Source of the DNA: Filosporella fistucella | Taxonomy: Eukaryota; Ascomycota; Leotiomycetes; Helotiales | Assembly (NCBI GenBank): GCA_030077755.1 | Contig: JAQJZZ010000004.1 | Span: forward strand, 1,798,001 to 1,862,000 | DNA: 64,000 nt | Direction: 5' to 3' | Part shown: one piece after another, positions 43,535 through 54,543 of the stretch | Layout: each line of letters starts with the position of its first letter | How positions within the stretch are numbered: position 1 is the first letter of the stretch | The notes under the pieces: model-generated | What the model was told of the DNA's origin: nothing | Seen by the model: the letters and a program-made list of their open reading frames with translations, nothing else | Database searches by the model: none | Translations under genes and position numbers: made by a program

Positions 43535-44991
43535 GGAGTGAGGGAGGTTTGGAGAAGGAAGGAGGGGGTGGGAAATGGGGAGAATGGATGGGAAGGGTGA
43601 GGGAGAAAATGAAGGAGGGAGAAGAGAGATGGGCACGATCTGATCTGATCTGATCCGATCTCAGCTTCATCTCTCACAGCAGTAAATCCACCGCTACCTC
43701 TACTTCGTATACGGAATTTAGCGATTCTGGTTTCTTTTTTTCTTTTCCAGCTCTAGGGTCCTATTTGCTTTTTGCGTCGCTTGGCGTCTGGGTCTGGTGT
43801 TGAACGGGAAGAACGGAAAGGGATTGAAAAAAGTGTTGCGTACGTAAGAAATGTAAGAAAGGCGAAAGAGAAGATCGACATGAAGGAGGGCAAAGAGGGG
43901 ATATTTAATTACTTTTTGAAATAATGAAATATGAGCTACCTTACCATAGCTGAGGAGTGTTGGTTTTTGATTGAGATGTGGTGCCAGAATGACATCTTTG
44001 ATTTAGGGTGAAGAGGAGAGGCTAAGAGGCGGGAAGGATTCTATTGTGGAGTGAGTGAGTGCAGCGGAAGCCATGTGATTACCTGTTCTGCATGGGGTGG
44101 TGGCTGAGGAGGTGCCGTTATATGGGAAGGGCTGAAGTCAAAACTCGGAGAATGATTTGTTACCAACAACAAACTTATATACCCCGATCTATAGATCTAG
44201 GAACAGAGACTTAGATCGTAGGGTACCGATGCACAGGATACTTTTTTTCTTCAGCAGTTGAAACGAAGGTCGTCTGTTCGTATGCGTGACGGGGATGCAG
44301 CGTAGTACTACGAAGACAGGGCTTTGGCGAAAAATGCACCGCAGATCATTATTGCTCAGGGATTACAAATGGACCTTTTTTCTTTGCTTTTGCGTGACCC
44401 TGAGTCGGGGGCCATCGAGATGGAGATGGGACATGCAAATGTTGGATTAGATCGGATTGCTGACCAGGTCTTTATTTAGGCAGAGAATGATTGGTTGTGT
44501 GCCTTTTGGAGAATGGACGGTATCCACACTTGGTGGAAGAGGAAGGTCAATGGCTTTGTGTATGTTGCGATGATGAATAGTCTCTCAAGGCAGAGTCCGA
44601 TTGATGGCAAATTTGCTACGCCATTTGATAGATCCCTATTGCATTCAGATTCTACAGGCTAGGAAATCATTTTGAAGTGTCGACACCGCAGCATAAATCC
44701 TACAATGTTGGACAAGGAGTCTAAGAGCATCATTGCCATCCACTCATCCACAACCTCCAACTCATCACACATACCCACTCAATTATACGTTGGCTAGTGC
44801 CCCATTTCTACATAGGGACATTATTGCAGGTACAATTGTTAGTGATAATATAACATTAAACTAATTCGGACAATAAACAACTCAACAACACAACACTTTG
44901 CAGAAGAACTCCTCCCTACTAACCAAAAAAAACAACACAAGTGTTTTCATTAGCCAAACTCGGCCTGAAGTTATGTTTCGTTATGTGATTC
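43535..44991. other. Intergenic, no gene supported
   Basis: A minus-strand open frame at 43254-43670 is the antisense of the small Cys/His gene and its purine-rich 3' UTR. The remainder has no recognisable gene, RNA or repeat. Confidence 0.5.
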
Positions 44992-45426
44992 ATGTCATTC
45001 TGCTGTTTTATGACCGTTCATGTACTTGTAGTCATGGCTGTAAACACAATGTATCCTAACGCTCTTCGTATTGTTGTTGAACTTACTCTATTTACTTCAG
45101 CTCATACTTTATTTCAACACGAAGTACAAGTATCACCCCTTACGCCACAAATATCAGGAGCCTCATTGGGCTTTTCCCTAGGCATCATCTCAGTACCTTC
45201 AAACGAGAGTCTACTAAATGTGCGCAGAGCTGGTGGCGATGCAGAAACCTCGGTGCCAGTAGGCGAAGAGCAAGTCAATAGCCTCCATTTGCTATCAAAT
45301 ACTAACATGGCTCAGATGGTTCGTCGAAATCTACGTAGGGACGCCACGGCAGAGCATTTTGATCCAACCAGATACAGGAGCTCCAGATTTCTCGCTCAGG
45401 AGTGGGAGCTGAATATAAGAGTGTGA
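44992..45426 (+). CDS. Doubtful orphan ORF with hydrophobic N-terminus
   Basis: Single open frame of 144 residues starting MSFCCFMTVHVLVVMAVNTM. The first 40 residues are hydrophobic, then the protein becomes polar with no repeats or Cys pattern. No splice sites or family motif support it. It could be an orphan secreted protein or chance; an overlapping minus frame also exists. Confidence 0.25.
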   Translation: MSFCCFMTVHVLVVMAVNTMYPNALRIVVELTLFTSAHTLFQHEVQVSPLTPQISGASLGFSLGIISVPSNESLLNVRRAGGDAETSVPVGEEQVNSLHLLSNTNMAQMVRRNLRRDATAEHFDPTRYRSSRFLAQEWELNIRV

Positions 45427-45872
45427 TTTAGAACGAAAAGTTACAGAATTGATTTATAGGTAAGGCTGGGGGAGAGAGAACTTATATTTCGCACGTTACT
45501 GCGGCGAGTAAGGATGTGGCGGATTGGAATAAGTTTTTTATTCAAAATAAATTTGTAATTTTTGATTATGGAACTGGAGACTTGGGTTTGCGAATAAGAA
45601 TATTTTGTGATCGGGGTCCAGAAGTCTTGTTCTCAGATGATTAGCGCATCGAGTGTGCTCAGGAGAGATCGCGATCAGTAGAGCTGATGCTGTTGTTTGA
45701 TCAATTCGCTTCATTACTCTGATAGTAATGTCACAAAGAGTGTGAAAGAGCAATATCAAACCTATACCGTGCTTATTTGGATATACCTGAGCAAAGCACG
45801 ACGGTCTATTGGAAAAATAGATTAAGCACGATATGTAGATATCAGATCAGTCATCTGGAACAAGTAGGACGG

Positions 45873-47214
45873 CTAACCCGGAGCTCGAACAACAGTTTGC
45901 AACTCAATGCCCTGGCTCTCAGCTCCTACAACCTCATTACTGTCCGAATGACTCTCCGGAGGAGTAGCAATCATATTCGGTTCAGGTCTTGGTTCAAGCA
46001 ACGGCCTCCTCGCCTCCTCATCCTGCCTATCTCCCTGCCCTCTGTAGAACCAAATCCCAGGAACGTAGCCAAACATATGAAATATACAGATGAACATGCT
46101 CGGTATGCCAGTGACAGCGCCGTATGCTGCACCTGCTCTCGCTGCAGTGGATGGAGAACAGAGTATCATACCTAAATTCGTAAGTCTATGATTGAGGAAC
46201 GAGATCAAGTTTTTGGGATTGTGTCTGAAGTAAGGGTTCACATACCGTGCCTTGCTGCTACGCGAACAAACACGCTGCCGCCTATGGCGTTGAGAGGGAT
46301 CAGAAAGAGAGGCCGAGATGGCCAGAAGGATGCCAGTGGTATACAACATGGGATACAGCAGTAGATGCAATTTATATCACAGCATACCACGGTCACTAGT
46401 TCTGGAACTGTAGGGAAATCTTGTTAGCTGTTTTTGGATCCGGTGTTGTGCGTTTATTTTGAGCAAGTTGTGGGTCAGACCAGCTTGGACTTACTGATCA
46501 TGTGCTGTGTTAGTTGGGGATACAAAGGTATTGCTGCCCATATAGCTGCTAGAAGCAGGGACTCGGGAGCTATTGCTAAGATCAGTTATTTTTTCAACTG
46601 ATTCTAAGTAGAAGGAATCGAACCTTTTCCCAACACCAAATTGGATATCTCTGCAGTTATAAACACACCAACTCCAAATCCACTCGAGAAGATCATGAAG
46701 ATGATATTGGCTGTGGTAGGCAAGTCGGTATAACTCAAAAATCCTACGAAGGTGATTATTCCAGATTTGGTCAGCCCGGCTATTGCTCCGAGTTGGAGCA
46801 TTCGGTTGGTAACGGGAGTATTATTGGCGTGTGCTGCTGTTGATACGGCCGCGAGTCCAGCACATATGTTCAGCATGATGTCGATGAACGAGTAGATAGC
46901 ATAGACAGTTACTATAGATGACAAAATCAAATTGGATTCTTATCGAGTCCATGTGATAACCTACTGTGTGGTCTCACTCGTGGTCTGGCTTGATCTCGGT
47001 CAGGGAACATGTCCCTGTCTGGAGTATCAAATTCCCACATTTTGCTCAGATTGAAGAAGTCCTCATAGAAACATGTCGTTGTTCCTTTTGGACATTGAAA
47101 ATGGAGCTCGTGGGTTCCGCTACCGTGAAGGATCGCGAGATTTAAACCGTTGTGATCTTGGGGTGGTGGTTGCAGGACCCTTGCAGCACCGCCACCACCA
47201 TTCGCACTTTGCAT
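45873..47214 (-). CDS. Polytopic membrane protein of unknown function
   Basis: Five exons on the minus strand are proposed: 46965-47214, 46624-46911, 46495-46575, 46246-46407, 45873-46171; 359 residues, phases consistent. The N-terminal 85 residues are soluble (THELHFQCPKGTTTCFYEDF). About six hydrophobic segments follow, including YSFIDIMLNICAGLAAVSTA, GLTKSGIITFVGFLSY, FMIFSSGFGVGVFITAEI, SLLLAAIWAAIPLYP and SMFICIFHMFGYVPGIWFY. The tail is acidic and proline-rich. Exon 4 is the least secure, because an alternative frame there is also hydrophobic, and the donor of exon 2 (GTTCGA) is weak. The start is the first Met after an in-frame TTG. No family recognised. It is divergent from a second membrane-protein gene. 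Confidence 0.5.
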
Positions 47215-47392
47215 CCAAATCAATATTTCTGGTCTTGAGCTTTCTCAGTTTCCTACATGAAAGTGAACGGGGGCTGCGAGGCTTATGCAACGGCTACCTA
47301 GTGAGGCTGCGCATGGTAAGTTGATGATAATTCGAAGCCTCGTTGAGTTTTCCTTCTCATCCTCTCATGCAAGATCGGCAAGATCAGATGTG
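47215..47392. promoter_or_regulatory. Divergent promoter of the two membrane-protein genes
   Basis: Only 178 nt separates the proposed start codons of the two oppositely oriented membrane-protein genes, so they probably share control elements. No specific operator was identified. If either gene has an upstream exon the interval would change. Confidence 0.45.
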
Positions 47393-48385
47393 ATGAACTC
47401 CACGTGTGTGATTGAGCCTAATCCTGATGTTTCAGGAACCGGCGTGAGTTTTTGTTGCGATCAATGTCCTGAACGAAGCTGATAGAAATCGTAGACTCGA
47501 GTTTCGATTTATATCATGGCTATTAGTCGTCCGATTCTCACGCTGCTAATTGACCGCATCGGCTCACCAAATGATTCCTTCGAATTATCTCGGAGCATCT
47601 CTTCTGCAATGAGCATTCAAGGACTTGCCCTTCTCTGCACTGCTGTTTATCAACTATCACAATCAAAACTCACCTTGTTCCATGCCATCGTCGTTATTCA
47701 TCTTCTTGCCTTACTTGGAGTAAGCGTCGTGAACAAAGGGAACTACGAAAACTTTGGCCGCTACCGTGTCGCTGCAGCTATTTTTGTTCAAATAGTTGCT
47801 CTCTGTGTATTTGCGAGCTTCAACTGGAAGGTTTGGAGAGCAGCAGACGTTTTCGGAAGTCAGGTGGAATGTAACTCGAGTACGGTCTACGTCATCTTTG
47901 GCGTTACAATTGATGCCACTTCAAAGGTATTTAGGTACCTGATTTTGGCTACATTCATCACCATCTGCATAGGTTTCATACTCTCTCTATTGTTTGCGCT
48001 ACCAATCATGGTATTTGGGATTATTCATTATAGGAGGCATCGAGATGAGTACTATGAAAGTCCCGCGCAGCCTAGCGTGGTCGCGAGCGAGTCTGTGGAG
48101 ACGAGGAAATTTGTGTCAGCAGTAGGACATACGGTGTTCTGTATCTACGCAGTAGTATCATTGGAACAGACAATTCAGTGGAACAATTTATCCGCTGAAG
48201 AAAAGCAATGGACCTTTGGACAAATCATCGCCTTGTTCCTACTGTTAGGAACAGCAAACGAGCTACTAAGCACTTTGCTTTCGGTGTTTGAAGGAAGGAG
48301 ACAGAAGAAGAACCAGACGGCGCAAAGTGTTGAATTGTTGCCAAGGAGCGTAGGTTCGAGTCAACGGTATCTGGAAGACACCTAG
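47393..48385 (+). CDS. Multi-pass membrane protein of the NPD(I/V)SG fungal family, function unknown
   Basis: Exons 47393-47443 and 47495-48385 with a 51-nt intron (GTGAGT...CGTAG); 313 residues. Exon 1 encodes MNSTCVIEPNPDVSGTG, joined to TRVSIYIMAISRPILTLL; this matches the N-terminal signature (C...NPDISGIGVRxSFY) that I recognise from uncharacterised fungal membrane proteins. Hydrophobic spans lie near residues 18-35, 52-70, 77-92, 104-122, 155-195 (two) and about 222-290 (two). A loop with Cys and N-glycosylation sequence (ECNSSTV) sits between spans. The tail is polar. The upstream exon was added because without it the signature is split; this improves on the start at 47516. Confidence 0.65.
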
Positions 48386-49983
48386 GAGCGCGTAGAGAAG
48401 GAGAAAGGGTGGACAGTCCTCACTCGAGTTATGAGTTGGAAGATTTTAAAGGGCAAACATCCTAGTCGGGAAACGGATAATCCGGAAATCGTACCCATGC
48501 GCTGTAATAGTCTTCAACACCATCCAAGAAAGCCATGATGGGGCTATCAAGGCAGTCCAAAAAGAAACTTTAATGGACGAATCGATTTGCTGATGTAGCC
48601 TGAGTATTTGACAACACGACTAAGCTTTATGAAGACATAATTGAGTCGCGTGAAGATCATCCTAGGTGTGCATCTTTAGTTGGCAGGCATATCCAGTACT
48701 CGGGTCCTGTAATCCTCGGCCCAAAACGATCTTGCATGGTACACTTCCTGAGCGGAACGTTGTAGGCTTGATGACTCGATGGCAGCGTCTCGGGCCGTCC
48801 CGTGTTTGTGTCTGGTCTGGCTGAAGATTGTCTTGTCAAAATCAGTCTACGTCGCTTGGTTAATCGATTCCAAATCTCAGCATGCCAAGTCATTGCCGTA
48901 TCATCTCCGAATAGCCAGTTTGGTATGATCGAAGCAAACAGGCAACCTCCTGATACAGTTGAGCTGGGTTCATTCATCCTTGGAACCGACCACCAGCCTC
49001 ACTTGGATCAATGGCTCCGAGATAAGGAAAACCAACTTTATGGTCAACCTCTGGTAGAAAAAGAAAAGAAAGAGGCATATCGTTGCCACTCTAAGCGAGT
49101 GAGTTGTACTCCGTACAGTACACACTTGTAGTTCGCCTTGATAGAAAGCGCATGGGTGCCCCTGCGGGGAACTTCAAAAGGAAAGCGACAGAATGAAACA
49201 TGGAGAAGTCGTGTTCAGGGTCCCCAGCTCTGTGGTCAGATGAATTCCGAAGAGAACACGGACGGGGAAGAAAGCGTCTAATCAAACTCAGGGAAACAAT
49301 CTTGTGACTTTTGCTGCTTTTTTGAGCCCTTCTCAAACCGTGGCACCTGCCGCTCACTAGCCTAGAGCTACTTCTTAGTGAGAGCTCTAAACGCTGCTCT
49401 AATTTCCAATGCAGTGGCAAATGGTGCGTGAGTAGGTAGGATAAAAATGGATTGTGATTATCAGGTGAGATCCAAAGCCCTCGAGTGTATAGTCGGCAGA
49501 TGTCGAATTGTGCTGTGATCTCAATGGAAGAAGAGACTCCCGTCTGAGAGGACCCTCAACTCGAAGCTGGGCTAGTGCACGTGATACTATGAAAGTGGGC
49601 CCGGCTTGCATTTCCGAGCTGGCATCAAAACTCCAGGCTGAGGCTCAGCAACGCTTGGCTTCCTCATCATCAGCATTTCTGTCTGTTTTGCTGAGCAATT
49701 TGTTGTTGCCTTATCACCCTGATCGAAGTAAACAAACTTCTCATCTTATCACCCTGATTGTCCCAATAATCAACGCCTGCCATAAACCGGGTAAACCCGC
49801 TTTGCTTTCACCCTCACGTGCAGCTCTTCTGCGCCTTCCTTGATTCCTAGTCAGAGCCTTGCACATCACCGGACTCTTACAACGCAACATGAGCAACACA
49901 ACAATTCGCTGAAGCTTTAAAACCCCTTCCAGAGAGCAACCGCTATACCATACCATGCTTATTGAGCTAGCATAACACCCAAC
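48386..49983. other. Intergenic with a possible coding fragment
   Basis: Between the membrane-protein gene and Vac14. On the plus strand 48955-49080 reads LGSFILGTDHQPHLDQWLRD and a charged continuation that looks protein-like. It stands alone with no clear exon partners, and a minus-strand open frame (48657-48977) overlaps part of it. The right end is the promoter of Vac14. Confidence 0.4.
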
Positions 49984-52900
49984 ATGGATCCAAGCATCCA
50001 GCGCGCTTTGAATGACAAGCTCTACGATAAGCGGAAGGTCGGCGCTTTGGAGTAAGCATTTGCACCCCTGAAAGCAGCTCAAGCTGACATGGTCCACAGC
50101 CTTGAGCGAGTAATTCGAGATCTCGCAGCCGCAAAAGAATATGATCGTATCAAGAAGATCATTCAGCAGCTTTGCAACGATTATGCCTATGCTGTAAATC
50201 AGGCTCACGCAAGAAATGGCGGCCTGATTGGCTTAGCAGCAGCGGCTATTGCCCTGGGAACAGTAGGTTCAAAAATCAACCAGGAAATCCGATTTCTAAT
50301 TTTTGGCAGGATCTAGCACGTTATTTAGATGAGATCGTTCCTCCCGTGCTTGCGTGTTTCACAGATCAAGATGCCCGGGTTCGTTACTATGCGTGTGAAA
50401 GCATGTACAACATCGCCAAGGTGGCAAAGGGTGAAGTTTTACCTTATTTCAACGACATTTTTGATGCTTTGTGCAAGGTATATAGCCTCTGGAAATCTCC
50501 ATATCAGAATCATACTCACATCAAACAGCTTGGAGCCGATTCAGAACTTTCCGTTAAAAATGGAGCCGAGCTTCTCGACCGTTTGATCAAAGACATTGTT
50601 TCCGAGTCAGCTGCTAGCTATGTGTCGATGCTTCACACCTCTGAAGATATCTCCCCGTCTGAAACCGATAAAGAAACTCCTGATGGCTCCATCGACTTAC
50701 CCACCGCCTTCTCTCTTCAAAGATTTATTCCTTTACTGAAAGAGCGAATCTACGTCATCAACCCATTCACCAGAACATTCCTCGTTGGCTGGATTACTTT
50801 ACTGGATTCGATCCCAGACTTAGAGCTCGTCTCATTCTTGCCAGATTTCCTGAGTGGATTATTCAAATTTCTTAGTGATCCGAACCGCGATGTTCATGTT
50901 GCTACTCAAGGTTGCTTAGAAAGATTCCTGAATGAGATAAAACGAATTTCACGTATCAAGAAAGGGATAGTCGAAAGTCGGAAATCTCGAAGTGACGGCA
51001 AGCGAAAACGATCTGGCTCAATGGATAGCGAGAATTCCATGGCACCCGACCAAGGAGGGGACGATGATTCAGATACCGCTGCCGAAGACAAGGACGTTAG
51101 TAGCGACGATGATTGGATTCCCGGTCAAGACGTACAAGTCAATCACAAAGACATAATGGAGATACTCACGACTAACCTTGAACCACCACTTGGTAAGTAT
51201 AGTAAGCTTGAGTTGCGATGTTCATCTAACATGATCATAGAGGAGGATAGTTTGCTCGAGTCTTTAAGATGGATCGTTGAATTTCTCGATATCTGCCCTG
51301 AAGAGGTCCTTCCCTTCGCCCCCAGGATACTGGCACATCTCCTACCGGCAATGGCCAGCGGGGTCGAGACAATTCGGCAAGCTGCCGCTCGAGTGAATAC
51401 GTCTCTGATGAATTATGTGGTGCTCTTGTCAGGTGACAGTGCTCCATCAGAGACTGTCTCAACGGCACCCTCGCGGATCCCCACCTCCGCTATGAGAGAT
51501 GCTACAAATAGCGAGCGGCGGGATTCTTCTACAAACCCACGAGGCTCATTATCGAACTCACGTGAACTTGATAGAAGGGAGTCCGAAGTTCAGACACCAC
51601 CGCCACCTTATAACAAGTCTTCATCACCCTCATCACCTCCTCAAGCCCAAGTCGATTTGGACTATGCTGCAGCTGTGGACTCATTGACTTTACTCTTTCT
51701 CAACGACCACGAAGCGACGAGAGTTGCGGCTCTCACTTGGCTTTTGATGCTACATAAAAGAGCTCCAAGAAAGGTTCTAGCATTCAATGATGGGACCTTT
51801 CCTGTACTTCTTAAAACACTCTCGGACCCGGCTGAAGCTGTAGTCACGAGAGATCTTCAATTGTTATCTCAAATCTCTCGCAACAGTGGTGATGAATACT
51901 TTTCCTCTTTCATGGTACAACTTCTCCAACTATTTTCAACGGACCGAAAGCTCCTCGAAACTCGAGGAAATTTAATTATTCGCCAGCTTTGTGTCAGTCT
52001 AAGCGCGGAACGAATATATCGCACTCTGGCCGATTGCATTGAGCGGGAGGAAGGGGATGTTGAATTTGCAAGCATCATGGTGCAGAATTTGAACAACAAT
52101 TTGATAACAGCTCCCGAATTAAGTGAGCTTCGGAAACGACTCCGAAATTTGGAAACCAAGGTTTGTTAAGACGCTCTCCGACAGGAACGGGACATCTGCT
52201 TACATATCTCAGGACGCGCAAACCTTCTTTGTCGCTCTTTTCAGGTCATGGTGCTACAATGCTGTAGCCACCTTTTCCTTGTGTCTTCTTGCGCAAGCAT
52301 ATGAGCAAGCATACAACCTTTTGCAAATATTGTAGGTCCAAAATAACTATGAGAATCAGCTTGCTGACTTCAACAGTGCGGATTTGGAAATGACTGTGAA
52401 CATGCTGATTCAGATCGATAAATTGGTGCAACTCTTAGAATCCCCCGTATTCACATGTAGGTACAATTAATAGACTCGAATAGTTTACTGATTCAATCCT
52501 AGATCTTCGGCTCCAATTACTAGAACCGGAAAAGTACCCTCATTTATACAAATGTCTCTATGGCCTCCTCATGCTTCTCCCTCAATCGTCTGCATTCGCT
52601 GCACTGAAGAATAGATTGAATAGTGTCAGCGCAATAGGCTATCTACATATAGCACCCCGAGCGTACGTATCTCAATCTCGTAGTGGCAGTGTGGTGGAAG
52701 CCATATCCAATTTCACACTTCATCAACGTCAAAAGAGCAGTGAAACTCATATATCTCAATTTAGCGCACCAACCAATGCAGGTCCGTCGACCTTTGACAG
52801 ATCAAGCAGACTGAAAGGTAGAGACGAAGGGGGAATTCGATGGAATGAGCTGCTAGAGAAATTTAAAAGCGTGCAAGAGAAATCGAGAAGGGCACAGAGA

Positions 52901-53125
52901 CCCGGTGGGGAATTTGACGATTTGGGTTTAAATGAAGCGAGGGCGGGCGATGGTATGGATTCGAGAGCGTTTAAGGATCTGGCTCGATTGCCAGGTCCAC
53001 CAGTACCTTCGAAAGAGACGCCTGCAGTACCTTCTGGATCACAACCGCAGCATAAGCAGAAGTCCAGTCTTGGCAAGTTTGGACGTTTGGGAGGTGCGGT
53101 TGGGGGGAATCGACCGAAGAGATGA
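49984..53125 (+). CDS. VAC14: Vac14, scaffold of the PI(3,5)P2 kinase complex
   Basis: Eight exons: 49984-50051, 50100-50262, 50310-50477, 50529-51192, 51241-52160, 52213-52331, 52377-52456, 52503-53125; 934 residues. It is built of HEAT repeats. Signature blocks include [100 protein letters not shown] and the C-terminal [20 protein letters not shown]. The last 120 residues are a disordered basic tail ([26 protein letters not shown]). Vac14 holds Fab1/PIKfyve and Fig4 together on the vacuole. Introns 3 and 4 (51 and 48 nt) are in frame and stop-free, so unspliced reading also stays open; conservation favours splicing. Confidence 0.95.
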
Positions 53126-53308
53126 GGCTGAAGGTGTAAGCATTATATAATATCATCCTGCGAGAACGTAGATTTGTCATGAAATAAATTCCCTCGCACT
53201 CAAAGCTGGACAATACTTGGTAACTGAATTTGAGAATTCGAAAGTTTGTGCTCCATTAGTCTCAACATGAACATTTCGATGCATGGTATATTCCAGCTTA
53301 AAAGCTAT

Positions 53309-54196
53309 TCACGACCTTGTCTTTTTCGGGCTCTCCCTCTCCACAAGCCCCTCGAACATCATATCCCTCTCCCTCGTCAGCCCTCTCAATTCCACCCTCA
53401 GACTCTCCAATTCCAGCCTCGCCAAATCGGTATCCTGCGGCAAACCATGATAACTCTTCACTCTCTTCTCTAATTCCCTAACCGTGGCCCTCATCTCCCG
53501 GAAGCGTTCTTCCTCCGCCTTAACATCCTGAATCGTAATCTTCTTTTCTCTCCCTCCTCCTCCTCCGGCAGCAACTCTATCCCTCAATTCTGGTAATTTC
53601 GCAGCTAGCGCTTTGGCTTTCCTTTGATAATCCGTTGTCTGTTTACTGAGTTCTTTTGGTGGTTGATAAGATTCACTTTCTAGGTCCTTGATAAGAGATT
53701 GGATACTTTCTAATTCCGTATTCAAATGGTTCTCTAGTATTGATATCCGTTCACTCGTTTGTGCTAGTTCGTCGGCTGTAACTTGCAGATCTAGGATTCG
53801 TGATCCGAGGATTGGGATGGAAGGCAGAGGAAGACGCACTTCCGTGCTAAGTTCCGCCAGGCATTGGAGAGCTGTTTGGCCCTCTTTACTCAAACCCTGT
53901 TCGAGCTGACCTAGGAGCTCCGCATGCGGGTTTGAGGATTCTTTTGCTTGCAGCTCCGAAAGAGCTTTTGCTTCTACTTTACACAACAGATCTCGTTCTT
54001 CGTCCGCAGATTCGTTTATTGAGGCGAGAGCGAGAAGAGCTTTCAAGGTATCGGGGTTTCGTTCGAAGGGAGGTGGGGTCCGGTTGTGGAATTTGGAAGA
54101 CAGCCAGCTGTCGATGTAGTTCCAGTCTTTTGCGGCGGCGGCTTGTTGGCGTGCGATGGAGGGGGAGAAGATGGCGGAGGGGGAGAGGTGAGCCAT
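53309..54196 (-). CDS. HAUS augmin-like complex subunit 1
   Basis: Single exon, 295 residues, convergent with Vac14 (183 nt apart) and divergent from the DNAJC3-like gene. The N-terminus AIFSPSIARQQAAAAKDWNY then IDSWLSSKF matches the start of HAUS1 proteins. The rest is largely coiled coil (QTSERISILENHLNTELESI, VKAEEERFREMRATVRELEK, LESLRVELRGLTRERDMMFE) with a Gly-rich break near residue 215. Augmin recruits gamma-tubulin to spindle microtubules; it occurs in Aspergillus-type fungi and is absent from budding yeast. Assignment rests on the N-terminal signature and coiled-coil layout. Confidence 0.8.
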   Translation of the reverse strand: MAHLSPSAIFSPSIARQQAAAAKDWNYIDSWLSSKFHNRTPPPFERNPDTLKALLALASINESADEERDLLCKVEAKALSELQAKESSNPHAELLGQLEQGLSKEGQTALQCLAELSTEVRLPLPSIPILGSRILDLQVTADELAQTSERISILENHLNTELESIQSLIKDLESESYQPPKELSKQTTDYQRKAKALAAKLPELRDRVAAGGGGGREKKITIQDVKAEEERFREMRATVRELEKRVKSYHGLPQDTDLARLELESLRVELRGLTRERDMMFEGLVERESPKKTRS

Positions 54197-54543
54197 TTTA
54201 TTATGGGGAAGTGGAGGGGATTCGAGATTTTTTTCGTAGGTACGAGTTTTCGAAGTTTTGAATGTCTTTGTACGTTTGTATTTGTTTTGAAGGCTGTAAG
54301 GTACACATACAAAAGGCTTGGCAAGGCTGAAAATCTGGTTCGAGGTCGCTAAACCTTAATTTGGTCCAGATCCCTGTGGGTGCAGCAAGTAAAAGTGTCC
54401 ACTTCAACAATGGCAGCCGATCAAGACATGTGTCAAGCTTGAATTATCCTCCTCATATATTAATTCCTATTCGCCTTCTTCCCTTCTTTTCCACCCCAAT
54501 TGCTTTACCACACCACCCCGATTCTCTGCACGACATCGCAAAG
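54197..54543. promoter_or_regulatory. Divergent promoter between HAUS1 and DNAJC3-like genes
   Basis: A 347-nt spacer between start codons. A pyrimidine-rich stretch at about 54472-54530, typical of fungal transcription start regions, lies just before the DNAJC3-like start. An in-frame Met at 54361 would extend that protein but would bury its signal peptide, so it was not chosen. Confidence 0.5.

Noticed and set aside
46604..46630. A GGTTCGATTCC sequence on the minus strand, resembling a tRNA B box
   Set aside because: No A box, cloverleaf or terminator surrounds it; it lies at the donor of a proposed intron in the membrane-protein gene.
47516..48385. Start of the plus-strand membrane protein at 47516
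   Set aside because: Extending upstream through a 51-nt intron to 47393 recovers the N-terminal NPDVSG signature in phase, so the shorter start was not used.
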